From NCBI GenBank assembly GCA_003175915.1, contig PSRH01000036.1, positions 1-10,636 on the forward strand: a stretch of 10,636 bases of DNA. The letters run 5' to 3'. Each line of letters starts with the position of its first letter. The stretch's first letter is position 1. Under the pieces are notes generated by a model, which was given only the letters and a program-made list of their open reading frames with translations, was not told the origin of the DNA and ran no database searches. A program made the position numbers and the translations under genes. This DNA comes from Candidatus Melainabacteria bacterium (GTDB lineage: Bacteria > Cyanobacteriota > Vampirovibrionia > Obscuribacterales > Obscuribacteraceae). This document shows, piece after piece, positions 1-6,606 of this stretch.

Positions 1-40
1 CCTATCCTGTCAATTTCTGCCAGCTAAAGCGAGGTCCACA

Positions 41-511
41 TTGAGTCCGATCACACTCAAAGTAAAGCGATTGCCGCACTGCAAGGGCTTGCCGGCCTAC
101 GCCACTTCTGGGTCAGCAGGCTTGGATTTGACGGCAGCAATAGAGAAACCCCTTACCCTGGAGGCCGGTAAACGGACAAGGATTCCAGCCGGGATCATCG
201 TCTCTATACCTGAGGGATACGAAGGTCAAGTTCGACCGCGCTCTGGTCTAGCCGATCGCGCCGGCATCAGTCTGACTAACTGCGTCGGTACTATAGACAG
301 CGACTACAGGGGCGAGGTGGTGGTCCTGGTCATCAATCACAGCGACGAGCCTTATACCTTCGAACCGGGCGAGCGCATCGCCCAGCTTGTCCTTGTAGCC
401 ACTCCAAAAGTGACAATTGAGGAAGTCGATTCGATAGATCTCAACAATGAACGGGGAGCGGGGGGCTTCGGCTCAACCGGAAGAGTCGCCTTATCCGCCG
501 AAAAGGTCTGA
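41..511 (+). CDS. dut: dUTP diphosphatase (dUTPase), trimeric type
   Basis: Hydrolyses dUTP to dUMP and pyrophosphate in the cytoplasm, keeping uracil out of DNA and supplying dUMP for thymidylate synthesis. All five motifs of the trimeric dUTPase family are visible in order in 156 residues, a normal full length: AGLDL (26-30), PRSGLA (66-71), GTIDSDYRGE (83-92) with the expected catalytic Asp86, GERIAQL (110-116), and the C-terminal glycine-rich arm RGAGGFGSTG (138-147) that closes over the nucleotide. The start is a TTG at 41, with GAGG at 31-34 giving a 6-base spacing; no earlier in-frame start lies in the window. It is the first complete gene of the putative operon, 35 bases before dapB. 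The promoter is presumably left of the window. Identification is near certain from the motifs. Confidence 0.96.
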   Translation: MSPITLKVKRLPHCKGLPAYATSGSAGLDLTAAIEKPLTLEAGKRTRIPAGIIVSIPEGYEGQVRPRSGLADRAGISLTNCVGTIDSDYRGEVVVLVINHSDEPYTFEPGERIAQLVLVATPKVTIEEVDSIDLNNERGAGGFGSTGRVALSAEKV

Positions 512-546
512 GGTAATTCCAAGCGACGGAGGCGGCGTCTTCTTAC

Positions 547-1383
547 TTGGATAAAGAAACAATAACTGTGGCGATCGCCGGCATTAACGGCCGCATGGGC
601 CGGGCAAGCGCGCACGCCATCGCCGCTGCGCCCGATTTGAAGCTGGTCGGAGCATTCGGCAAAGAACACTCGTTATACACCGGAAAGAGCCTCGACGAGC
701 TGGTCGGGCTTCCCTTAAAAAATAGGACTGGTATACTTGTCAGCAGCAGTCTGGCTGATTGCCTGGCAGGTTTTCGCCCCGATGTGCTCCTGGATTTCAC
801 CGAAGCCAATAGCGCAGGGACCCATGCTTTGGCTGCTCTTGATAGTAAGGTCAGGCCTGTCATCGGCACTTCCGGGCTCACCAAGGAGCAGCTAGACAAG
901 ATCGAGGCAGCCTGTACCGAGAAGAACCTGGGCGCGCTTCTAGTACCAAATTTTTCCGTGGGTGCAATTTTGATGATGAACTTCGCTCAACAAGCCAGCA
1001 AGGTATTCGATTTCGTCGAAATCGTGGAAATGCACCATACTCGCAAATTGGATGCGCCATCTGGAACGGCAATGCACACCGCTAGAAAAATTGCTGCCAA
1101 CGGTCGCAACTACAATGCCTCCTCAGTCCAGGAACGAGAAGTGCTCACTGGTGTCAGGGGTGGAAAATTAGAAAACGGCTTGCGCCTTCATTCCTTACGG
1201 CTACCCGGCATGCTATCTCATCAAGAGGTACTTTTCGGAGCCGAGGGCGAACTCTTCACGATTCGCCACGACAGCTTCAATACCAAGTGTTTCGAGCAGG
1301 GAATCCTTATGGCAATCAGAGCGGTGATGGATATCAAATCACTGGTTCTCGGTTTAGACAGCTTCGTGTTAGCGAAACTTTGA
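547..1383 (+). CDS. dapB: 4-hydroxy-tetrahydrodipicolinate reductase
   Basis: Reduces 4-hydroxy-tetrahydrodipicolinate to tetrahydrodipicolinate with NAD(P)H, in the lysine/diaminopimelate pathway. The N-terminal Rossmann fold shows the dinucleotide-binding loop GINGRMG (12-18), then DFT (83-85) and GTSGLT (107-112). The substrate domain has PNFSVGA (134-140) and the family signature MHHTRKLDAPSGTA (162-175), with the expected catalytic His163/His164 and Lys167. RLPGMLSHQEVLFG (218-231) near the C-terminus resembles the cyanobacterial form, from memory of the family. At 278 residues it is full length. The start is a TTG at 547. GGAGG at 528-532 is 14 bases upstream, longer than ideal; an in-frame GTG at 568 would cut into the strand before the nucleotide loop and is less likely. 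It lies between dut and asd in the same orientation and acts one step after DapA. Confidence 0.95.
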   Translation: MDKETITVAIAGINGRMGRASAHAIAAAPDLKLVGAFGKEHSLYTGKSLDELVGLPLKNRTGILVSSSLADCLAGFRPDVLLDFTEANSAGTHALAALDSKVRPVIGTSGLTKEQLDKIEAACTEKNLGALLVPNFSVGAILMMNFAQQASKVFDFVEIVEMHHTRKLDAPSGTAMHTARKIAANGRNYNASSVQEREVLTGVRGGKLENGLRLHSLRLPGMLSHQEVLFGAEGELFTIRHDSFNTKCFEQGILMAIRAVMDIKSLVLGLDSFVLAKL

Positions 1384-1442
1384 TGGAAGCTCTGTTGGTC
1401 CGGAGACTGTATATCGATAACTACTAAAAAAACGGTGAATGT

Positions 1443-2495
1443 ATGAGCAGGACGGGAAATGGAAAAAGACCAGTAAATGTGGCGATTTTAGGCGCCACCG
1501 GCCGTGTTGGCCAGGAGTTGCTGAAGGTCCTTGATGAACGCAAATTCCCCGTGGCCAAATTGAAGCCGCTAGCCAGCGCGCGTTCCAAGGACGCCACCAT
1601 TACATTTCAGAACAAACAGTATCCCGTTGAACAACCTACGCCCGAATCGTTTCGCGAGGTCGATATTGTTTTGGCTTCCGCCGGCGCAGAAATCAGTAAA
1701 GAGCTGGCACCGGCTGCGGTAGAAGCGGGAGCGGTAGTGATCGATAATTCGAGCGCCTTTCGCATGTCTGAATCAGTACCGCTGGTAGTGCCTGAAGTGA
1801 ACGGCCACGCATTGAGAAATCATCACGGTCTAATTGCCAATCCGAACTGCTCGACGGCACAGCTGGTCGTGGTATTGAAGCCTCTGCACGAACTGGCCAC
1901 ACTGAAAAGGGTGATCGTCTCCACCTACCAATCGGTGAGCGGTGCCGGCAAGGAAGCAATGGACGAACTAGCCGAGCAGACTAAAGCGGTTCTTAGTGAG
2001 GAAGACTATCCGCCCAGCGTCTTTCAGCGCCAGATCGCCTTTAACTTAATCCCTCATATCGATAGCTTTCTCGATAACGGCTATACAAAGGAAGAGGATA
2101 AGGTCATAAAAGAAACCAGGAAAATTCTGGAGCTGCCTCAACTGCCGGTCACCTGCACGGCCGTACGTGTACCCGTAGCAATCAGTCACAGTGAATCAGT
2201 GTTGTGCGAATTCGCGCGAGCCATAAGTCCAGCCGAAGCAAGAGATGCTCTGGCTAATTGCCCCTCGATCGAAGTGTGGGATAGTCCAACGGAGGGCATA
2301 TACCCGACCCCAATTGATGCAGCTGGGCAAGACCCTGTTTACGTTGGCAGAATCCGACGCGATACCTCTTCGGAGACTGGGCTGAATTTATGGATCGTCG
2401 CTGATAATCTAAGAATCGGTGCAGCACTTAATGCGGTGCGCATTGCCGAGTATCTCCTCGAGCACAAATTGCTTCGACAACCGGTACCAAGTTAA
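1443..2495 (+). CDS. asd: Aspartate-semialdehyde dehydrogenase
   Basis: Converts L-aspartyl-4-phosphate to aspartate-4-semialdehyde with NADPH, the branch point to lysine/diaminopimelate, threonine and methionine. The protein has 350 residues, normal for the family. It opens with the Rossmann loop GATGRVGQE (17-25). The catalytic Cys136 sits in NPNCSTAQ, the segment STYQSVSGAGKEA follows (160-172), and the general-base histidine is His249 in VRVPVAISHSES. The glycine-rich loop and the SGAG segment match the bacterial Gram-positive/cyanobacterial-type enzyme rather than the longer enterobacterial type. The ATG at 1443 follows GGTGA at 1434-1438. The 59-base gap after dapB is the largest inside the cluster and is AT-rich just before the gene, so an internal promoter is possible, though I see no clear -35/-10 pair. 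The product feeds DapA, encoded next. Confidence 0.96.
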   Translation: MSRTGNGKRPVNVAILGATGRVGQELLKVLDERKFPVAKLKPLASARSKDATITFQNKQYPVEQPTPESFREVDIVLASAGAEISKELAPAAVEAGAVVIDNSSAFRMSESVPLVVPEVNGHALRNHHGLIANPNCSTAQLVVVLKPLHELATLKRVIVSTYQSVSGAGKEAMDELAEQTKAVLSEEDYPPSVFQRQIAFNLIPHIDSFLDNGYTKEEDKVIKETRKILELPQLPVTCTAVRVPVAISHSESVLCEFARAISPAEARDALANCPSIEVWDSPTEGIYPTPIDAAGQDPVYVGRIRRDTSSETGLNLWIVADNLRIGAALNAVRIAEYLLEHKLLRQPVPS

Positions 2496-2525
2496 GCACA
2501 ACTCCCAGATTCTGGAGGTGTTCTC

Positions 2526-3458
2526 GTGATTGACAATAGTGAAGGACTTTTCGGGCGCGTTATAACGGCGATGGTAACGCCGTTCGATAAGAACTCCAAA
2601 ATCGATTTTAAGGCATGCGAAAGAATGGTAGAGCATCTGATCGCAACCGGCAGCAGCGCCATTGTTATATCGGGCACCACGGGTGAAAGCCCTACTTTAG
2701 AAGACGGTGAAAAACAGGAGTTGCTCAAGTGCGCGATTTCGGCCGCGGCCCGCAGAGCCAAAATAATCATGGGCACAGGCTCAAATAATACAAAGAAAAG
2801 TGTCCAGGCAAGCCGGGAAGCAGAGACGGTTGGTGCCGATGGCCTTTTAGCCGTGGTGCCATATTACAACAAACCAAGTCAAGCTGGTATGGTGGCACAC
2901 TTCAAAGAAATTGCCAAAAGCTCCTCGCTGCCAATTATTCTCTACAACATCCCCGGGCGTACGGGCGTCAATATGGCGGTTGACACTACGATTGAACTAG
3001 CTGAAGCATGCGGAAATATTGTTGGTTTGAAGGACTCGACTGCAGATCTCGTCCAGGCAGCAGAGATTGCCGGCCGCGCCCCCAAACACTTCAGACTTTA
3101 TTCAGGGGATGATGTGCTGACGCTACCCTTCTTGTCGATCGGAGCCTGCGGTGTCGTGAGCGTGGCCAGCCATCTAATCGGCAAACAAATCGGCGCCATG
3201 ATCGAGGCCTACCTCAAGGGCAACGTCCAGTTAGCAAGAGAACTTCACGACCGCTATCTTGTTCTCTTCAAAGGTCTTTTCATTGCACCCAATCCCACTT
3301 GCGTCAAGTACGCGCTTGCCAAAGAGAAGCTTTGCGAAGCGTATCTCAGACTACCGCTTGTCGAACTCGATGCAAAACAAAAGTCTACCCTGGACGGCAT
3401 ACTGAACTCCGCCCTCGCTGACACAGCCAGTCGACCAAAGCAGGCAAGTTTTGTCTAA
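2526..3458 (+). CDS. dapA: 4-hydroxy-tetrahydrodipicolinate synthase
   Basis: Condenses pyruvate with aspartate-4-semialdehyde to give 4-hydroxy-tetrahydrodipicolinate, the committed step to lysine and diaminopimelate. It is a TIM-barrel class I aldolase of the DapA/NanA family. The Schiff-base lysine is Lys169 in NIVGLKDST. The other expected active-site residues are present: Thr51/Thr52 in SGTTGESPTL, Tyr114 in VPYYNKP, and Tyr140 and Arg145 in LYNIPGRTG. The arginine binding the substrate carboxylate and the Asd/DapB neighbours favour DapA over other aldolases of the family. Length 310 is normal, with a slightly extended C-terminal tail. The GTG start at 2526 has a strong ribosome binding site, GGAGGTG at 2514-2520, 5 bases upstream. 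The stop codon abuts the ATG of rnj without a gap, suggesting translational coupling. Confidence 0.96.
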   Translation: MIDNSEGLFGRVITAMVTPFDKNSKIDFKACERMVEHLIATGSSAIVISGTTGESPTLEDGEKQELLKCAISAAARRAKIIMGTGSNNTKKSVQASREAETVGADGLLAVVPYYNKPSQAGMVAHFKEIAKSSSLPIILYNIPGRTGVNMAVDTTIELAEACGNIVGLKDSTADLVQAAEIAGRAPKHFRLYSGDDVLTLPFLSIGACGVVSVASHLIGKQIGAMIEAYLKGNVQLARELHDRYLVLFKGLFIAPNPTCVKYALAKEKLCEAYLRLPLVELDAKQKSTLDGILNSALADTASRPKQASFV

Positions 3459-5270
3459 ATGAACATGAAGTCCCCAAATGCCAAGTCGCAGCCGAAGACT
3501 GCTGTCTCAAGCGGCAAGAAAAGTGGCAATTCTCCGGAAAATACTCTCAAGATAATTCCACTGGGCGGGCTTGGTGAGATCGGCAAGAACACCATGGCGA
3601 TTTGTTATGGCGACGACATCATGCTTGTCGACGCCGGTCTGGCATTTCCCACGGAAGAAATGCTTGGCGTCGATCTCGTCCTGCCCGATCTTAGCTTTCT
3701 CATCGAAAATCAAACGAAAGTGCGCGGCTTAGCAATCACGCATGGACATGAAGATCACATCGGCGGCATTCCATTCATTCTCAAAGAGATAACCATACCA
3801 ACCATTTATGGTCCCGCTCTGGCGCTTGGCCTTTTGGAAGGTAAACTCCGCGAGTGGGGCCTGGAGGAGCGGACTTCCCTGTGCAAAGTCAGGCCGCGCC
3901 AGCAAGTTAAAATCGGCTGCTTCACGGTGCAATTCATCCGTTGCACTCACTCAATTGCCGACTCGTTCAGCCTGATAATCCGCACGCCGGTAGGAACTTT
4001 GATTCACACGGGCGACTTCAAGTTTGATTTCACCCCTGTGGACGGAGAGCTATTTGACATAGCCAGCATTTCCGCTGCCGCCGAAGAAGGCATTCTGCTC
4101 TTGATGAGTGACAGCACAAATACCGAACGCGAGGGGTACACGCCCTCCGAACGAACTGTTTGGCGGAAATTGAATGAAGTGTTCGCCAACGCTCGTCAAA
4201 GAATAGTTGTTACCACTTTCGCCAGCAATGTTCATCGTATCCGCCAGGTTTTGCAGGCGGCCATGAAGTATGACCGCAAAGTGGCTATTCTGGGGCGCTC
4301 TATGATGAATCTGGCCAATATTGCGCGTGAACTAGGCTACATGACCTTTCCCGATGGCTTGCTTTTGTCTGTCGACCAGATCAACCAGCTACCACCGGAT
4401 CGGGTAGTAATCCTGACAACGGGTAGTCAGGGCGAGCCACTTTCAGCCCTGACACGCATAGCCAATGACGAACACAAGCAATTGAAGATTTTTCCGGGCG
4501 ACACGGTGATCATTTCCGCAACGCCAATTCCCGGCAACGAGCGTTCGGTAGCGAACACGATCAATGCTTTGTTTTTGAGAGGTGCCGACGTAATTTACGG
4601 AAAGGAGGCAGGCGTCCACGTGTCAGGTCATGCCTGTCGAGAAGAACAGAAGCTGATGATCAACATTTGCCGGCCGAAGTTTTTTATGCCTATCCATGGC
4701 GAGTATCGCATGCTGGTAAGCCACACCGAGCTCGCCGCCGAGTGCGGCGTACCTCCGGAAAATTCATTCATTATGGAAAACGGCGATGTCCTGGAGCTCA
4801 CCGCAGACAGTGGCGGTGTGACCGGCCGTGTGAAAGCCGGTGTGATTTTGATCGATTCATCCCGGGCCTGGCAGGTCAACGAGCAGATAATTCAAGAAAG
4901 AAGGCACCTGGCCGAAGATGGACTGGTAACTGTCGCCCTCACGCTGGCAACCCAAAGAAGCAAAATCGTAGCCCTGGATGTATCGCTGAAAGGATTGATC
5001 TTGCCAAGCAGTCTTTCCAGCGAAGAACTGGTTACCCGTATAAAAGCCGAGCTGTCAAAGATTCTTTTAGATCGAACGGCCGTCAGCAAGCTGAACAAGG
5101 ACGATCTGCAGAGCTTTTTGCAGGGTTGCCTGAATGGCTTCTTTTCCAGCAGAATCAGGGCATTACCGTTTATTCAAGTGATCGTGCACGAGGTGGCTGG
5201 TGAAGAGCAAGCCAAAAAAACAAAAAACGCTCGCCCTTCAGCCAGCATTCCCAAATCCGGCCCATCGTGA
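3459..5270 (+). CDS. rnj: Ribonuclease J (metallo-beta-lactamase/beta-CASP)
   Basis: Endo- and 5'-3' exoribonuclease for rRNA maturation and mRNA decay; two zinc ions activate water. The 603-residue protein starts with about 29 basic, Ser/Lys-rich residues that look disordered, followed by the catalytic core from KIIPLGGLGEIGKN (31-44). Metal ligands are visible: THGHEDH (94-100), His164 in CTHSIADS, Asp186 in HTGDFKFD, and His413 in PIHGEYR. Beta-CASP motifs include TTFASNVHR (252-260), TGSQGEP (321-327) and HVSGHA (387-392). The C-terminal domain runs to about 580, then a Lys/Ser tail. The ATG at 3459 directly follows the dapA TAA; a second ATG at 3465 is an alternative. I see no good ribosome binding site, consistent with coupling to dapA. 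The dapA-rnj adjacency is shared with cyanobacteria and, for rnjB, Bacillus. Whether this is functionally J1 or J2 cannot be told. Confidence 0.95.
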   Translation: MNMKSPNAKSQPKTAVSSGKKSGNSPENTLKIIPLGGLGEIGKNTMAICYGDDIMLVDAGLAFPTEEMLGVDLVLPDLSFLIENQTKVRGLAITHGHEDHIGGIPFILKEITIPTIYGPALALGLLEGKLREWGLEERTSLCKVRPRQQVKIGCFTVQFIRCTHSIADSFSLIIRTPVGTLIHTGDFKFDFTPVDGELFDIASISAAAEEGILLLMSDSTNTEREGYTPSERTVWRKLNEVFANARQRIVVTTFASNVHRIRQVLQAAMKYDRKVAILGRSMMNLANIARELGYMTFPDGLLLSVDQINQLPPDRVVILTTGSQGEPLSALTRIANDEHKQLKIFPGDTVIISATPIPGNERSVANTINALFLRGADVIYGKEAGVHVSGHACREEQKLMINICRPKFFMPIHGEYRMLVSHTELAAECGVPPENSFIMENGDVLELTADSGGVTGRVKAGVILIDSSRAWQVNEQIIQERRHLAEDGLVTVALTLATQRSKIVALDVSLKGLILPSSLSSEELVTRIKAELSKILLDRTAVSKLNKDDLQSFLQGCLNGFFSSRIRALPFIQVIVHEVAGEEQAKKTKNARPSASIPKSGPS

Positions 5271-5276
5271 GAAGTC

Positions 5277-6344
5277 GTGACCTGGCGAGAAATTAGCTCA
5301 GAACTTCTTGAAAAGCTGACAGATCCACTCCTCGTCGACGTGCGATCGCCTTGCGAACACGCAAACGAACGCATTCCTGGGTCTGTAAATCTGCCTCTTT
5401 TGTCCGATGAAGAACGCGCTGTCATTGGCACAATTTATGCCGAAGAGGGTGAATTGGTGGCTCGCCGAGAGGCCCTGCGCTTCATTACTCCAAAAATTTC
5501 TCCCATTGTAGATACCATAGTCCGCATCCGCAAAGAAAGACAGCCGACGGTGGTTCACTGCTGGCGGGGTGGACTGCGCAGCGAAGCTGTCGCCAGTGTG
5601 CTCAGCATAGCCGGCATCGATTGCTTCAGGTTAACGGGCGGCTACAAAGCCTGGCGCAATTATCTCCTGAGCCAATTGAAGGAGAGTCGCTTCACCCTCA
5701 ATCCCGTTGTGCTCCAGGGGCTGACGGGCGTCGGAAAAACAGACATTCTCAAGCATTTGTCTGAGCTTGGCGCTTCCGTTCTCGATCTTGAGTCTCTGGC
5801 TCATCATCGCGGTTCAGTCTTCGGCTCGCTCGGCTTGGGTGCTCAGCCAACCCAAAAAAATTTCGAGGCAGAACTTTGGTTCAAATTGAGGCAATTCGAG
5901 AACGAAGCTGTTTTTTTGGAAGCGGAGGGCCGCAAAATAGGACAAATTGCAGTACCAGATTGTATTTTAAAAAAAATCCAGGCCGGCAAACGCATCCTGG
6001 TCACAGGTAGTCTGGCAGTGCGCCGGGCTCGCATTCTGGCTACCTATGCCAACGAATTGACTGCGCAAAATATCGAACTGGCGTTAAGCTATCTGGGCCG
6101 ATTGAAAGAACGTCTCGGTGCCAGGCGAGTTGCCGAGCTAACAGAGTTTGCCAATGCCAGAGAAATCGAAAAGTTGGTCGATGCCTTGCTTCTCGAATAC
6201 TACGACCCACTTTATCGTCGACAAATCGAGAAGGGACTACCCTACGATTTCGAAATCAATGGCGACGATCCAGAAAGCGCGGCTCAGGCAATCTACAACC
6301 ACTATAGTCTCGACCGGTCGCACCTCCAATTAGGGCGCCTCTAA
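5277..6344 (+). CDS. mnmH: tRNA 2-selenouridine synthase (rhodanese/P-loop)
   Basis: The MnmH/SelU/YbbB family replaces sulfur by selenium in the 2-thiouridine at the tRNA wobble position (Lys, Glu, Gln tRNAs) using selenophosphate, and can also geranylate the thio group. The N-terminal rhodanese domain (about 10-130) has LLVDVRSPCEHANERIPGS (18-36) and the catalytic loop HCWRGGLRS (94-102) with Cys95, a signature of this family. The second domain is a P-loop module with Walker A GLTGVGKT (148-155), then the family's AHHRGSVFG segment (175-183). At 355 residues it matches the E. coli protein (about 364). The GTG start at 5277 comes 6 bases after the rnj stop, with only a weak purine stretch as ribosome binding site, so translation is probably coupled. 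It is the last gene of the cluster. Its presence predicts a selenophosphate synthetase (selD) elsewhere; none is in the window. The alternate symbol is selU. Confidence 0.93.
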   Translation: MTWREISSELLEKLTDPLLVDVRSPCEHANERIPGSVNLPLLSDEERAVIGTIYAEEGELVARREALRFITPKISPIVDTIVRIRKERQPTVVHCWRGGLRSEAVASVLSIAGIDCFRLTGGYKAWRNYLLSQLKESRFTLNPVVLQGLTGVGKTDILKHLSELGASVLDLESLAHHRGSVFGSLGLGAQPTQKNFEAELWFKLRQFENEAVFLEAEGRKIGQIAVPDCILKKIQAGKRILVTGSLAVRRARILATYANELTAQNIELALSYLGRLKERLGARRVAELTEFANAREIEKLVDALLLEYYDPLYRRQIEKGLPYDFEINGDDPESAAQAIYNHYSLDRSHLQLGRL

Positions 6345-6606
6345 GGTTCCAGCCAATTCACAATTTTTTTACTGAGCCAATCTATGCTCTTGAATAAGGA
6401 GCAAATTTATGATGTCCGTCATGCCGGCAATCTTCTAGCTGCCGCGTAGTGGATTCGTTGTCCTTTTTTTTACCAAGCCATGCAAATTTTGCCGCGCAAC
6501 ACCTACAATGGGTATTAGCAACTCACCGCAAACAACAGGAATCGAATTTCTATGGCGGCTCGTTGGCTTCGCTGTGCCGAGGAATCAGAGGGAGCAATCC
6601 GATCAA
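6345..6606. other. Intergenic leader between mnmH and the CPBP gene
   Basis: About 260 bases lie between the mnmH stop and the preferred start of the membrane-protein gene. There is a T7 run at 6364-6370 without a convincing hairpin before it, so a terminator for the upstream operon is not clear. A 5-bp inverted repeat, CGGCA (6425-6429) and TGCCG (6439-6443), is followed about 20 bases later by a T8-T9 run (6463-6471), which is too far for a canonical intrinsic terminator. A weak sigma-70-like pair, TTGTCC at 6458 and TGCAAA at 6481 with 17 bases between, is possible but poor. A tiny reading frame with a strong ribosome binding site is listed separately. Confidence 0.4.
6396..6438 (+). other. 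Ribosome binding site plus 9-codon leader ORF
   Basis: AAGGAG at 6396-6401 stands 7 bases before ATG ATG at 6409-6414, the best ribosome binding site geometry in this part of the window. The frame it opens encodes only MMSVMPAIF and stops with TAG at 6436-6438. The small inverted repeat at 6425-6443 overlaps its end, and a T-rich run follows at 6463. This would fit a translated leader that influences expression of the downstream gene, or it may be the remnant of a former gene start. The peptide has no run of a single amino acid that would mark a classic attenuator. The match could be chance. Confidence 0.25.

Noticed and set aside
1..27. Possible 3' end of an upstream gene: frame 1 is open from the window edge to TAA at 25-27.
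   Set aside because: Only eight codons are visible, with no recognisable motif; an open stretch this short is expected by chance.
4667..5203. 178-codon + strand open frame inside rnj.
   Set aside because: It lies wholly inside the conserved beta-CASP and C-terminal part of RNase J in another frame, and its translation is Arg-rich with no domain; a shadow frame.
6361..6370. T7 run after mnmH as an operon terminator.
   Set aside because: No stable GC-rich hairpin lies immediately before it; the best candidate near 6331-6344 is a 4-bp stem.
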